DNA of 64,000 nucleotides, taken from positions 124,001-188,000 of the forward strand of contig WSUB01000009.1 of the NCBI GenBank assembly GCA_019633425.1, given 5' to 3'. Made by a program: the position numbers and the translations under genes. The notes beneath the pieces were generated by a model. It saw only the letters and a program-made list of their open reading frames with translations. It was not told the origin of the DNA and searched no databases. Of the stretch, positions 33,727 to 45,900 are shown in pieces (position 1 is the first letter of the stretch; each line of letters starts with the position of its first letter). The stretch comes from Tulasnella sp. 424. Its lineage: Eukaryota > Basidiomycota > Agaricomycetes > Cantharellales > Tulasnellaceae.

Positions 33727-33968
33727 CTGCAGAGTATATCCCCACGTTAAAATTACTATGCAATGAAGCAATTACTAACAGACGGAAGGCTGGAAGTTGT
33801 AGTCCAGTGGAGGGGCGGCATCTAGCGCTCAAAACACGACAAAAGGTGGTCCCTGTTTGTTGGTGTATGGTTGAGGTCTGGGCATCTCAGAATCGACCAC
33901 ACTTTGCCCAACCAAATCCTCCCCACTCTTCAACACCCGACCCGTTGTTCAACTACTCTTTGTTCGAA

Positions 33969-34871
33969 ATGACCGACGTCCGTGCTCTCTTGAAGGCCAA
34001 GACCAAAGAACGGGCCCCTCAAATCCAACATCCCTATGCAGCGTACAATTCCTCGGGTCAACTACGCTGCTCCCTCTGCGCAACTCCCATCAAGTTCAAT
34101 AATCCAGCAGCATGGAAAACTCATATAGAAAGTAAATCACACAAGCAGATGGTGGAAAGGGAGAAATCATCGGCTAAGGGAAAGCGAAAGGCAGATGAGG
34201 AGATGGATGTGGACAGCGACGGAGGATCGAAGAAACGCAGGGTGAGCATGGCTCTAGAGACGTCGTGGAGATCGCAATTGACGGGCTCTCTTTAATATCT
34301 GGAACAGGTATCTCCAGATGCCCAGGAAAAGACTCAGTCAATATCAACAGGACCGAATGGATTCCCCACAGACTTCTTCTCCGATCCCTCTAGGGCACCA
34401 CCAGAGCTAGGCATGGAGGACGAGGAGGAAGAATCAACGGCGCAACCTTCAAGATCTATAGGAGGGCCATCTGTGGACACGGAGTTCGAAGCCTTTGAAC
34501 GCGCCATTGCAGCTGCGTCCGCCAAACGTGCCCCCACTGCCCCTCAAGACATCTTTGCTCGAGCGACCGTCTTTGCCGAGCCAGAATTGGTCGATGTTGA
34601 TGCTCTTGAAGCAAACGGTTTCCCGCCAGAAGTGTCTTCAACCGATAGTCCTTCGAAGGCTGGAGAGTCGGGAGCACCAGAAGAGGAGGAAGAAACGGAA
34701 GCCCAAAAGGCTAGGAGGAAGGAGTTTGAAGAAAAGGAACTGATAATGGACCGGATTGTTGAAGAGGAGCGGGCTCAGGAAGAGGCGGACGACAAAGTTC
34801 GATCGTTGAAGGCACGGTTGGAAGCGATCAAGAAGCAACGGGAATTGAAAAAGAAAGCAGTCGCTTCGTAA
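33969..34871 (+). CDS. ZNF830/CCDC16-like C2H2 zinc-finger protein
   Basis: Two exons (33969-34241, 34308-34871) give 278 residues. A single C2H2 finger LRCSLCATPIKFNNPAAWKT with the His pair in HIESKSHK sits at about residues 30-60 (C-x2-C-x12-H-x5-H, the U1/matrin-type spacing). A basic SKKRR stretch precedes the intron. Acidic runs follow and a highly charged C-terminal coiled coil ends KQRELKKKAVAS. The same order is seen in ZNF830, a nuclear protein linked to spliceosome and DNA-damage functions. A nuclear role here is inferred from that family. Confidence 0.75.
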
Positions 34872-35549
34872 TCGTCGATCAAGTCGTAGTCTTCGGTTTG
34901 CCCGTACGAATGTTTATATTTTCGGAAACACCATTTGTCGATGAAGTTGGACGCTCCGACCTGGGGGCCTTGCATCTACACCACATCAAGTCATACAGCG
35001 ATATCACAATTTCGTCAGTAAATCGACTCTATATAATTGTACAGTAGATGCGCAGCCTCAAATAAAATAGGCGGTCGGAGACACAAGTACACAGAAATGC
35101 ACGACCCAGAGAAACGTACAAAAACTACCCAAATGAAAACGAAGCGGGACATGAGATCATGAAATGCGGTTGGAGACTGAGGCTGACGCTAAAAATGTGC
35201 GCGCAGACCTTCCGAATGAGTTTCTTTGGACCAATAAATGAGGAGTGTATGAAGGGGTTTTGGGCCGGAAGTGGCGGAAACGCTCAGTGTTCTAGTTGAG
35301 CTGTGATGTGCTGCGGTTGGTTCCCTTTGCTAGGACAACGCTAAACGTGGTGGGTTTCATAAAGGATACTTCGATGTTGAGGTGGGAGGGAGAATTTTTG
35401 GTGATCGAACAAATTCCCTGGAAATATTTGGTTAGGCCTTGTAACAATGGATACTCAGGATCGGAAGCATGCTCACCTGCTGCGTTCGCAAGGAAGCCAA
35501 CAAGAGGACCCGACGAATGGGAAGAGGTGAAGAGTTCGATGGTTCCCCG
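34872..35549. other. Tail-to-tail gap after the ZNF830-like gene
   Basis: About 680 bases between converging genes. AT-richer than the flanks; no gene or structured RNA recognised. Confidence 0.4.
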
Positions 35550-36920
35550 CTATAATACACTTTCGCCGATCTCCAAAGCACCGATCGCCAGTCCAATGAC
35601 AACACTAACAGGCGGAGGCAGCAATCCACGCCGTCTTCGTCCTTTGACTTTTTCTAGCCGCACCCTTGGACGGGCTCTTCCATCCACTCCATGGTCCGAG
35701 CTCCGAGAAGATCTCTCTCTCCTCCGGCGACGGGAGCCACGAGATGAGGTGCTGCGTCGTTCGAGGTCGTCGTCGCCTTCCGAGTCGGATTGTGCGTCTT
35801 CGGCCTCGCTCCGCATAGCCGAGTCCACAACAACGGGTAAGCTGAGCGTCACTCGAGCCAGTTGGAGGGTGAGACGGAGCCGACCGCGGACGTCGAAGTA
35901 TGATAGCTGCCTGAGGTTGTGTTGGATTTCGTACATCCTAATGAGCTCGAATCGGATGATGCGGACGTATTTTCTTCCGACTGCACATGAAGAGGCATGA
36001 AAAAGATAACCAAGGACGATCATTAGCGGAACTGTTGTATCACGTGAAAGGGGTGGGCTCGACCGGGTGCGAAGTGCATCAAGTGGAGCCGAGGACGAAA
36101 GTCAATAATACGCACCGAGAAGGACTTCTCGAAGTCTCATCAAGCTCTGAAGCAGGCTCTCGATGGTGTCATCTCCCATCGCCATTCTTTGATTGATTTC
36201 GCCAACGGCTTTGAGTAAAGTGCGAATTATTTCGTAATCTCCGTCCATGAAATCGCAGAAAACCCCGTAGAGGACGGCATTTAAGGTGTCGTCTGGGCTA
36301 GGGTGGTACTGTCTTGTGGCTGCCTCTGTCCCAGAGGACGAGCGGCGGGTGCCTTGACGGGGGGATGAAAGCACTCTGTCGTACGTTCTCCTTGTGGATG
36401 GATCTGAAAGGGTGTCGTATGCGAACGATACCTTTTGAAAGGCAAGGGTAGCGAGGGGATTTTCAGGGAATTTACTATTTTCGCAATCGAAAGATCATCA
36501 AAATAAGAACCCAAAGCAATTGGTAAAGCATCTGATTACTTACTCAGGGTGGCATCTCTTCGAGCGAGTAATGTAAGCCCGTCGTAGTGCCTGCAGGTCG
36601 GCGGTATTCGTCGTCCCAAGGACGTCGTACAAATTTTCGTGTCTTAAAACGTCTTCAATTATGGCGTAACGGTTCGGGTCGTTTACGTGTTCGGTTTCTG
36701 GTCGTGTAATGCGAGACGAGCTAGCCGGGCAGCTCGAAGTTGTGGATGTCGTTGAAGATTGCCTCGACGAGGAAGACGACGTCGATGCGTCGGATGAATC
36801 AGAAGAGGAGTCCCAAGTAGATGATTCACGTGAGGAAGAAGCCGAGGTCGAGGGCGTTGAGTTGGCCGAGGCATTATCGAAAAGTGAGGAATCGGGGCTG
36901 TCCCTTGGGCTGTTCACCAT
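35550..36920 (-). CDS. J-domain (DnaJ) protein, basidiomycete-type
   Basis: Three exons (36920-36544, 36474-36116, 35980-35550) give 388 residues. A Ser-rich N-terminus precedes the J domain ENLYDVLGTTNTADLQALRR, AYITRSKRCHPDKFPENPLA, FQKVSFAYDTLSDPSTRRTY. The essential HPD tripeptide is created exactly at the first splice junction. After it come TLNAVLYGVFCDFMDGDYE and KYVRIIRFELIRMYEIQHNL with RLRLTLQLARVTLSLPVV, a conserved partner-specific region, then a basic Arg/Ser stretch and a hydrophobic end. J proteins stimulate Hsp70 ATPase; the client of this type is unknown. ATG 36920 is preferred; the frame is also open further upstream. Confidence 0.78.
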
Positions 36921-38539
36921 AGATAAGTCGGTGGGCGTAACCTTGGTTGGAGTAGTCGCGAAATGTGGCCCAAGTGGTGTGTACTTGACATAGCTTGAAG
37001 CTGAACATATATGAGTAGGATGTTTGTTGTTGCAAGCCGGCGGAGGGCGGATGGGCGATAAGCAGATTCCAAAGCCATCAGCACGCGCTGGCTTTTTTGC
37101 TTTGTCGAGCGTAAATGAAATGAGGTACTGACCGTAATTGAAGACGTGGGACAGCATTTATTGCTCCTGACTGGACGCAGTGAGCCTGCTAGGCGTCGCG
37201 AGCAGCCGACGGGGAAGCTAGTGGAAGGGGAGGAGGGATGAGTGGTGCGTTGGAGGGAGGATGCAGGTGCAGGGGAGGGGCCCGCAACTAAACATTCAGT
37301 CTAGGCGGGAATTCACATGCCATCCCCGTCCCTTGGAGTTACGAAACATCCCCGCTATTCTTCCTCCCTCAGCACAAACACCTAAAGTCGCCATCAACCA
37401 AAAAGATTCCACCGTCTATCGGTTTCCCAGATAGTCCTTCACAACTTCTGTGGAACCAGCTACCCCGATTCGCCATATCCGCTATCAGGGCGTTCCATGT
37501 CGAAGAGAGTTCGCAACACAGATTCACGCTCCAGTCCCGGTTCTGATTCTGTGGAACGGTAAGCTCCCCATGGGTCAAAGATACCGCGTTCAGCCGCGTG
37601 CAATCACTGGGTCCGAATCTTCCCTTCTCCCCACATTCTTTCTTTTTTTTTCTGTGGACTTCGGCTGTGGTCCGGTGCTATCATGACCCGTAGTCCCATT
37701 AAGCGCTTTACCCCGAGTACCGTCGGTACTAGACGAGTCCATAACCCACAAAATCTCTGAAAGGCTAAGCACGTCTAGACTGGGCATGGCAACGAATGAT
37801 ACCAATCAGCTCACATCAGACTGCAGCGCCGATTCGAGCCTGGCCTCAGCTGACAACCAAGACCCTCCAAACTGAGACTCTACATCATCAATGACGACAA
37901 TATTCTGGAACTACATTGAAGCTCGTGCTTCCCTGGCACCGGGGTCTCGATCTATCGGGGCACGTTTTCAAGGCATAGACAACGTTGGATGCACTACTCT
38001 ATCTTATCGCCGCCCATCGTATCGCTCGTGCAAGTGATCCAAACCATGATCACAGTTTCTCCGACGATATTTTGACTTCAGCCCGAGCTAGCCTTTACAC
38101 GGGGAAGCGATGGGTCGGCAGTCTTTGCCGACCTTGACTCTTCAGGCTGTCCCAAAGCCCGAGAATGTGAGTAGAGTGCAACCCGGTCCGCCAGAGCCGC
38201 GCCTCGCTGCATTTGGATCCAGCGCGCGGAGAGCTCCGCAATACTCGTCGATAATCCACTGGACAAGCCGGATATTTGGGTCGTTTCAACACTCCACAGC
38301 AATATTGACCCCTACCCTCCAGAACATTCTTTAGAACTGACGCTGATTCACATGCCTACGGTAGTATGACTCGACCGTCGTGCAGAGGAACTGAATGGAG
38401 CATTGGAAGGAGAGCGGGCCAAGGACAAGGAACTGGGTCAATCCGTTGGCATCACACTAAAATCCACGTTCCAAGGTTCGAATAAGGGTCTACAGCCTCT
38501 ACTCATTACATGACTGGGCGATATATTTGGTCTTGGATG
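36921..38539. other. 1.6 kb intergenic stretch with decayed-looking frames
   Basis: Between the J-domain gene start and the ARPC2 stop. Short frames (for example 38110-38334 +, and a stretch around 38390-38470 reading ELNGALEGERAKDKELGQ) look protein-like but are broken and match no family I recognise. It could be an eroded gene; nothing is called. Confidence 0.35.
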
Positions 38540-39913
38540 TCACCTCGACGTGAAGGTGCGTCCCCTAGATTGGGAAATTACATGAAGCATGATCAGTCGA
38601 GGTCTGCTTCATGGGATGGCAGAAACTAAAGCGCAAAGGACATACGTGACGGTCTTCCTTACGGGCTCTCCCGCAACCTCAACCTTGGACCTGTTCAGAA
38701 CCTTCAAAAACTCCGCAACACCTGCACGCATTCGGGTGTGCATATACACTTTTGAACACTTGATGTGGTAATGTAGATTATCTCGGAACAGCTGGATATG
38801 GGATATAGTTGCCTCCGCAGTGATCGGATTCGTGAAGTGACGGGGGAACAGAACTTTCGCAAGAGTGAATAATCAGCTGCCTTTCTTGCTTATCCAGATA
38901 AAGCTCAAGCTCGAAGGACTAACTGAAAGTGACGTATCCGACATCTTCAGCTTTTGGTAGTGCTGGGTCGTCCCGAATCTGCGGTGGCGGGTCGCGGTCC
39001 GAGTAGAGAACCTGAGGAGCAGTCTGAATGGTCGGAAGACGACGTGCATCGACGAATTCCTAGGAGTAGAAGAAGGAAGGATCATAAGCATCGTCCCAGA
39101 ACAGCAAGAGCGAAACGAGAGATGTCGAGGGATTGACACTCACTCGAAGGAAGACTTTTCCAAAGATTCGATCGGTTTCCTCCTGGAACACGGTCGAGAA
39201 TATGACGGTCACGCGGTCATGACTAGCTTGAACATAAATGCCTTCTGTATCGCGATAATGAATAGCCATGAGTTCGCCATCAGGTATGGCTGAGCCATCA
39301 GTAGGATCAGGTAGAGCATCGAGTTGCTTCTGCGTCTGGAATGCTTTGACGAATGGGGCAGCCAAGGCATGGCGACGAAGCAAGGAGAATGATTTGATCA
39401 GAGCTTCACGACCCTCTACGTTTTCCGTTGTTCAGCGGCGATCTCCACTTTCTCTAATAGGCCAGTCAGGGTCAGGGGCTCTTACCTGGATCATTTGGCG
39501 CTTGCTCAATGTCAACCTCTAAGGACACGTTGTACCCGGGCTCTGCAGATGCTTGAGGCTGCAGATATGCTCCGTATTCTTTCCCCAATACGTCCCAAGC
39601 ACCGAATTTCGCTAGCTCATCCCAGCACCGAATGTTCATCGACAGAAGGATGACTGTCTTCTTCTCTGGAGTCCACATATGATATCGGACGCCATCAAAG
39701 TCCACAAACTGTACATCTAAAGCAGATGGCCTAGCGAATTCACCCATGATTAGTCTACACGAACGTGATCGCGATGCAGAGGAAATGGGACGTGCTTGTC
39801 GAACTTGTCGGTGAGGGTTTTCTGAATGATCGCATTACTGTGCTACAAAGTCAAAATTTGAGACCGATGGACTCGTGAGTATACTAGGTAGAGCATACCT
39901 CGAGGAGAATCAT
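38540..39913 (-). CDS. ARPC2: Arp2/3 complex subunit 2 (ARPC2/p34-Arc)
   Basis: Seven exons (39913-39899, 39842-39761, 39716-39486, 39415-39144, 39059-38924, 38853-38646, 38564-38540) close perfectly to 322 residues. Diagnostic blocks: [62 protein letters not shown] followed by [42 protein letters not shown] and [18 protein letters not shown], and the terminus TVTGRTFTSR (human TITGKTFSSR). ARPC2 forms, with ARPC4, the core that binds the mother filament in branched actin nucleation. The first exon is only 15 nt, the last 25 nt. The intron 39717-39760 is just 44 nt. Divergent from SCJ1. Confidence 0.92.
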
Positions 39914-40164
39914 GGTGGTGGTGTCGTCAGAGCAATGAGCAAGTCGTACGGCGCAGTCCTGAGCGTAATGGGGTCCCGCGAAAGCCAAACTCGGTCAAAT
40001 GTTCAGAGTCACGGGGCGGCCTCTTGGAGCGAGGGAAAGATCGACGTGGAACTTGACACGCATTACAATCCAGACAAGCGCTGCACCTTTCCGCCCACGT
40101 ATATTCAAAAAAAACCAACTGGTCCTCTCCTCTCTCTCTCTCTCTTGACGAGGGCATTGCAAGG

Positions 40165-41976
40165 ATGATCATCTCACTATGGTCACTTCTCTCTTTTGCT
40201 TATCTTCTCGTTCTCGTCGCCGCTGGAGCTGATTTCTACAAGGTCCTTGGAGGTTAATACGCGTGTTTATATTCTCTGCTCTGCTGGAAATGGCTGACTG
40301 TCTTAAATAGTGTCCAGGTCCGCAAGCGATTCTGAAATTAAGAAGGCTTACCGGAAGCTCAGCAGAGCTCATCATCCAGATAAAGGTGGTGCACCAGAGA
40401 AGTTTGCTGAGATCGCTCAAGGTGCGCGCGTGTCGTGGTGCCAACATGCCGGGTTCTTACCCCACCCGCTCCTCTTCTAGCATATGAAGTTCTGAGTGAC
40501 TCGGAGGTTAGAATGCTTGAACGTTGTTAACTTGCTCGGGGCTTATATTGATTTTGTGTCCTAGAAACGCGCGATCTACGACCGCCATGGAGAGGTTCGT
40601 GTTCGGATGCGCATGTCTTAAGGTGGTAGTACTGACAACTATCTTTTCACAGGAAGGACTCAAGGCACATGAGAGCGGAGGGAGACAAGCCAATCCGTTT
40701 GACATCTTCTCCAGCTTCTTCGGCGGTGGGCGTAAGCACTGTTCGTCTAGAGGAACGGCGGAATACCTGGTTAACCAGGTCGTGTTAAATAGAGGGACGC
40801 GAACAAGTTCGAAGAGGGCCTACAATGCTTTCCGAATTTGAGGTCAATCTGTCTGATATGTGAGTGTCGTAGCACTCTCATTACATGGATTCTCCAGTGC
40901 TGACAAATAGGTCCTCCCAGTTACAAGGGCAATCATGTCGATGTAAGCCCGCGTCAATGCCTCTTGTCATTCTAGTTAACTAACATGCTCGCTCTTGGCA
41001 TAGTTCAAGATCCGGAAGAAGATTCTCTGCGACCATTGTCGAGGAACGGGTGCAGCACCTGGGCGCGACAGTAAGAAAAACGCTCTCTACATTAATTCCC
41101 GTGCTCAATACTCGCTACACAGGTATCCACACTTGCACTGGTTGCGATGGACAGGGTATCAAAATCGGCAGACAACAGGTTTTCCCCGGAATGTTCACTC
41201 ACGTCCAGATGCAGTGAGTTTTCACTCTCATCTGGACCTGACCATGCGCAATATCCATCTGAACCTTCTATCCTTTTAGATGCGATGAATGTGGTGGCCG
41301 CGGTCAAGTTATTACGAAGCTTTGTCCACATTGCGCAGGGGCCAAGGTCCTTGAACACACTCAGCAATACACTTTGGATCTAGTAAAAGGGATGCCGGAA
41401 GGCCATGAGGTCACCTTTGAAGGCGAAGGCGACGAAAGCCCAGATTGGGAGGCTGGTGACATCGTTCTTCGGGTGAGGAGTAAAAAGGTCGAGGGTGGCT
41501 TCAGGAGGAAGGATACCAGTCTTTACTGGAGGGAAACGCTTGGTATCGAAGAGGTGAGCTCAACTTTTTGTTGACTGGAGATGATTGATTGACTTATGCG
41601 ATGCACGCCCATAGGCACTGTTGGGTTTCGAGCGCAACATCACTCATCTTGATGGCCACGTTGTCCGCGTAAAACGGACAGGTGTCACACAGCCTGGTTA
41701 GTACAGGTTGTATTCATCAGCCTCCAGAACCGTGTTCTAACTCTATTATCAGGATTTGTGCAGACTATTGTGGGAGAGGGTATGCCGATATTCGAAGGTC
41801 GCGGCAACGGTGATCTCTTTGTGGAATATAATGTTGTCCTCCCAACATCAATATCGAAGACCACCCGCACAAGTAAGTATAGAGGTCGCGTGCCTACTCC
41901 TAATAGCCTGTCTGACAAAACCACTCCTGCAGAATTGATGGAAGCCTTCAAGGACCGGATAAAGGACGAGTTATAG
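40165..41976 (+). CDS. SCJ1: ER-lumenal DnaJ co-chaperone SCJ1 with KDEL
   Basis: Thirteen exons (first 40165-40252, last 41933-41976) sum to 366 residues in frame. It has a signal peptide ([21 protein letters not shown]), then the J domain [17 protein letters not shown] with HHPDK, a Gly/Phe stretch ([11 protein letters not shown]), [18 protein letters not shown], and the zinc-binding domain with CxxCxGxG-type repeats: [24 protein letters not shown] and the degenerate CPHCAGAK. Client-binding domains follow ([38 protein letters not shown]). The protein ends literally in KDEL, the ER retrieval signal also used by yeast Scj1. It partners BiP/Kar2 in ER folding and ERAD. Confidence 0.92.
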
Positions 41977-42163
41977 AGTAGTTAGGAGTTCAATATATTT
42001 CCTCACATTTAACAACTAATTTAAAGCGAGTACACTGAGCGATACCACTCTATGAAACCCAGAAGGCTTGTTTGCGTACTGTAGATATAAGCTAGGGCTG
42101 GGCCGGCTTGATGGCTTATAAATTCCGGATGATCAATTTTGGAACGCTCCGATTTAGCCAATA

Positions 42164-42263
42164 GTCTCTGTGGTGTAGTGGTTATCACGCGTCCTTTACA
42201 TGCATTTCGTTACCGACGGATGCAGAACGGACTAGGTCTTCGGTTCGATCCCGAACAGGGACA
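42164..42263 (+). tRNA. tRNA-Val (anticodon TAC) with intron
   Basis: The acceptor arms gtctctg (42164) and cagggac pair with one G-T. The D-arm region tggtgtagtggttatca is typical of eukaryotic tRNA-Val and supplies box A. The T arm ttcgg-ttcgatc-ccgaa supplies box B. The anticodon stem gtcc...ggac encloses a loop reading TAC (Val, codon GUA), interrupted after the purine 3' of the anticodon by an intron of about 27-28 nt. The outermost anticodon-stem pair appears mismatched. Confidence 0.75.
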
Positions 42264-42268
42264 TTTTT
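42264..42268 (+). terminator. RNA polymerase III T-run
   Basis: Five T immediately follow the tRNA discriminator base, the usual Pol III stop. Confidence 0.7.
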
Positions 42269-42447
42269 GCCCCGTTAAAGATTGCCAGAGGGCGACGACT
42301 CGTACCCTTGGGAGAGAGGTCTCCTTTTTTTAACCCGGTTAGTAGTTCCCAAGAATGCTAGAAATAGTCGCACCCATAAGCATTATCAATATATCTGCTT
42401 CATTTTTCCGAAAAGGTTGAAAATCTGACGGACAGAACGGGTACATC

Positions 42448-45033
42448 CTAGGAAGAACATGAACATTGGAATCCCAGGAAGTTCTTCGGTCCAGTCCCAC
42501 ATAGTCGCCTCTCCTCCCTTTCGTCGTTAGTGAGAGCCTCTCCAGCAAGTCCCTCAGCACCCCAACCTCTGAAAGGCTCTGTGCACATACGCAACATCTT
42601 GTTAAGAGCTTCTCGCCCTTTGGTAGGCGCCTCTAAATCTCGGTTTCCTGCGTCCTTTGCTTCACTCTGCAATGTTGAAATAAGTTCCTCCAACACCCAT
42701 TGGCGTAGAACGAATCTCGGGTTGTATTGTTTTGCTTCGGCTTCTCGAACAGCTTCCCATTCTTCACCCGGACCCGATGGGGCATCATGGGCTGCAGCTT
42801 CAGCGGCAACGTCCTTCCAGGCGGCTTGTTCCTCTGCGAGGTTGATTCGGGCAGCATATGTCTGGAGGTACTCCAGCCACTCCTTCGTAGCCGCGGTGGG
42901 ATCGATTGGCCGCGCAGAGTCGGAGGAGTCTGAAGGTAAGAGTACTTGAAGAAAATTGTCTAACGGATCGGCCGCATCGTTTCCAAGAGGCATATCAGAA
43001 GTCCGCGGTGACATCCACGATGCTCTGAAGGTCGTAAGGTGACGGAATGTTGCGTGGAAGTCCATCGAGTACTTCTGCATCAGGGCGAGAAGAGGTTGGA
43101 TGATTTCGGTGTGGTCTTTAATCTGAGAGGCCCTCAATCCCAGACGCTGCAGTTTAACGAACGATGCTAGTCAGTCCATGTGCCTCAAACATCATAGGCT
43201 TATTGGGAACCAACTTGGCGCATCAATCTCCAATACTCGTCAGCGAAAGTTTCCATGATAAGAACCTCCAAGTCGTCTGAAAGAGCCTCCTCTGCCTCAG
43301 CAGTCCAAGTTTTGAGCTTCCCCTTTGGTATATTTTTCGCCCAGCTGGGGGACACTGCTTTCCCGTGTTCGAGCTCATACCCTATGACGGGCCCCAAGGA
43401 TTTGAGGAGCATCCGGAGTGCGTAAACTCTGAGCACCAAGAATTAGCTTCTTTAGGTTGCGAGAAGGAAGCCGCAACTGCGGACATAACTCACATCATCG
43501 TGGGTTGATACTTGTAGGCGTAGCGGCCGCCCTCGTCGGTATGGTTGCAAATATGACCTTCGTCAAATACATCCATAAAAGCGTATGGTCCATAGTCAAT
43601 CGTTAGGCCCATGATGCTGATATTGTCGGTGTTCATCACGCCATGCATAAATCCTTGGACCTGCCAACCTGCCACCATGAGTGCGTTCCGCCGAGCGCAC
43701 TCCCAAACCAGCTTCTTTGCCCAAGGCTCCCCTTCCTTTAGGTCTAACTTAAGTACTCGACGGGCTACCCACTCGCCGAGTATACAAAGTGCTTCATAGT
43801 TTGGAGGTTGTTGTGCGAAAGCTCCTCCGCTGGATCCTAGGAACATATAAGAGACGTCTGGCTGTTCAGAGTTCAGGGCTTGGAAGTTGCCGATTCTAAT
43901 GAACGATTCGGCGACACGGCAAACGATCGCGGCAGTCTCGACTTCTTCACGATATACGCGGACCGTTGGTAAAGAGATTAAGGATAAAGAGCGCGTTGTT
44001 GGAATTCGAAGGGCCTGCATAGCTGTTGAGAAGAGGTTAACTTTGGAAGTCAAGAATATCGTGGCAAATAAAAGGGATTGGTGATGGGACCGACCTTCTG
44101 CCACTAGATATTCGCGTATAGAGCTCCGAAGCACCGCCAAGCCATCTGCGCCACGACTGAAGGGTGTCCTTCCCGCACCTTTCAGCTGAAGCTCAAAAGT
44201 CGTCTCTTGATCATCAGGTAGCGGTGTTTCCACTGCGAATCGCCCGAAGCGTATTAGCTATTAAATTATGATGTAAAGCTGAACGATCTCTCACAGATTG
44301 AGATGGCCCGGCCGTCCCCTAATTGTCCTGCCCACGAACCAAACTGATGTCCCGAGTATCGTAGAGACCATGGAGCGTATCCACGGGCGCCTTCGCCTTC
44401 AGTAGGGACAGAGATCAAGACGGAATTGCCGGAGAGGATATCGACAAGCTCCTCTCGAACAGCCTTCGATGCCTCCGTCCTCTGCCCCTCGACCTTCGGT
44501 TCCGAGAGCTGATGCCCGATGATATCGAGAGAGTCGCCGACGTCGAGCTCGGGGAAGCAGTCCCGCAAGCAAGTTGGAGCGACTGAGAGAAGCTCTCTGG
44601 GGTGATGCTCACGTTCCAACGAGTGGTATTTCTTGAGGCCGGGAGATGTTGTTCCGGAGAAGGGGGCGAGAGGAGCTTCTGATAGTGGCTCGAATGATGA
44701 AATAACCTTTTCGACATAAGCAGCCCGCTCCTCTTTCGTGATGTCGTCTGGTGGAGGTCGAATGGGGTAGGGGAATCCCAAAGGGAGAGGTGTCATGTAG
44801 AAGAAATGTGCAGACTCATGAGCTGCCCTTGACTTTCTGAGTACAGATGGCTGGGTTTTAATTAGTTCGATGAGCTCCTTGACGTTCTTTGCAACTGGAT
44901 CTGGGCTCAGATTATTTGTGAGAGTATGAGTTGGCTTTGGGAGTGGAAGACGCGAAATTGGAACCTTGGAGGAAACCATTCTTCTGAGCTTGATAGATTG
45001 AAGAATGGGACAAGGAGGGGGGCGAAGGAGCAT
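42448..45033 (-). CDS. SELENOO: Protein adenylyltransferase SelO (YdiU family)
   Basis: Five exons (45033-44295, 44232-44095, 44022-43494, 43428-43215, 43146-42448) give about 772 residues. The pseudokinase core is clear: [57 protein letters not shown] followed by [11 protein letters not shown], and [15 protein letters not shown] near the end. Family members bind ATP upside-down and transfer AMP to Ser/Thr/Tyr of mitochondrial redox proteins. The N-terminus [19 protein letters not shown] looks like a mitochondrial presequence; ATG 45033 was chosen because the frame further up starts only with GTG. The C-terminus GFQCSCSS has Cys where animal SelO has selenocysteine. Head-to-head with COX4, 192 bases apart. 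Confidence 0.9.
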
Positions 45034-45225
45034 GCAAGCAGTGGTTGAAATACGGCTCTCCACTCATTCCTAAGCAGCGTTCAGTGTCGGAGAACTCGTC
45101 ACCGTTTGTCAGGATTCCCGCGGTTTCTCAGTTCTTGCAATTCCAACCGACTTTCCGACTCTCACCCAACGCCAACTCTCCCCGACCTCCCTTCTCTCCC
45201 CATTAAAACTTATCAGCTGTCAAAA

Positions 45226-45900
45226 ATGCTGAGCTCTTTCCGTGCCGTCGCATCTCGGGCTGTTAGGCCAGCTTCATTCTCTAATACCTCAATCCGTGCC
45301 CTGTCAGCGACAGCTCGCATTCGCTCTGCCGACCATCACGGTGACCACCATGCTCCAGTTATCAGCGTCGGCCCCGGAGCCAAGCCCGGTGAAGTCGCCA
45401 CGGACGAAAACCAAGCTACTGGTCTTGAGCGATACCAGGTTTTGGGACAGCACAAGGGCGTAGACGTGTTCGACATGCAAGGCATTTTGGTTACCAGGCA
45501 AGGAACGTTGAAGGACCCAATCATCGTCCCTACTTTTGTAAGTCGATGTCGCCGCACATTTTCATCGCTGTCTTTGCTCCGATGGTTCTTTTCCAACGTT
45601 CCTCGAGCTCTGCCTTTTCATGAGCGTGAATTTGATGCTGACCCGGTTTTTTCCGTGATGCAGTCGAAATACAGGCAGATTGGGTGCACCGGCTTCCCCG
45701 TCGACTCGCACGACACTATCTGGCTTGCAGCCTCTACTGAACGCGAGAACACACGGTGCCCCGAATGCGGCAACGGTATGTTTCTTATTTGAGGCTCTTG
45801 TAAAGTAGGCCGGGTCACTGACCGGGTATATTTGCACACAGTCTACAAGCTTCAGCAGGTACAGATGGAGAGCGTGGAAGAGGGTGGTCACTCCCATTAG
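45226..45900 (+). CDS. COX4: Cytochrome c oxidase subunit 4 (mammalian COX5B type)
   Basis: Exons 45226-45537, 45664-45775 and 45842-45900 give 160 residues. The N-terminus MLSSFRAVASRAVRPASFSN is a mitochondrial presequence. The mature part contains TGLERYQVLGQHKGVDVFDM, DPIIVPTFSKYRQIGCTGFP, SHDTIWLAA, ENTRCPECGNVYKLQQV and a terminal HSH. The four Cys/His zinc ligands of the family (C in GCTG, the CPEC pair, C/H neighbours) are present. The subunit sits on the matrix side of complex IV and binds zinc. It shares a bidirectional promoter with SelO, another mitochondrial gene. Confidence 0.92.

Noticed and set aside
35296..36000. A 234-codon + strand frame
   Set aside because: Antisense to the last exon of the J-domain gene, which has clear conserved blocks.
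41200..41220. Possible CRISPR-like or phage features anywhere in the window
   Set aside because: No direct-repeat/spacer array or prokaryotic gene was found; the intron-rich organisation is clearly eukaryotic.
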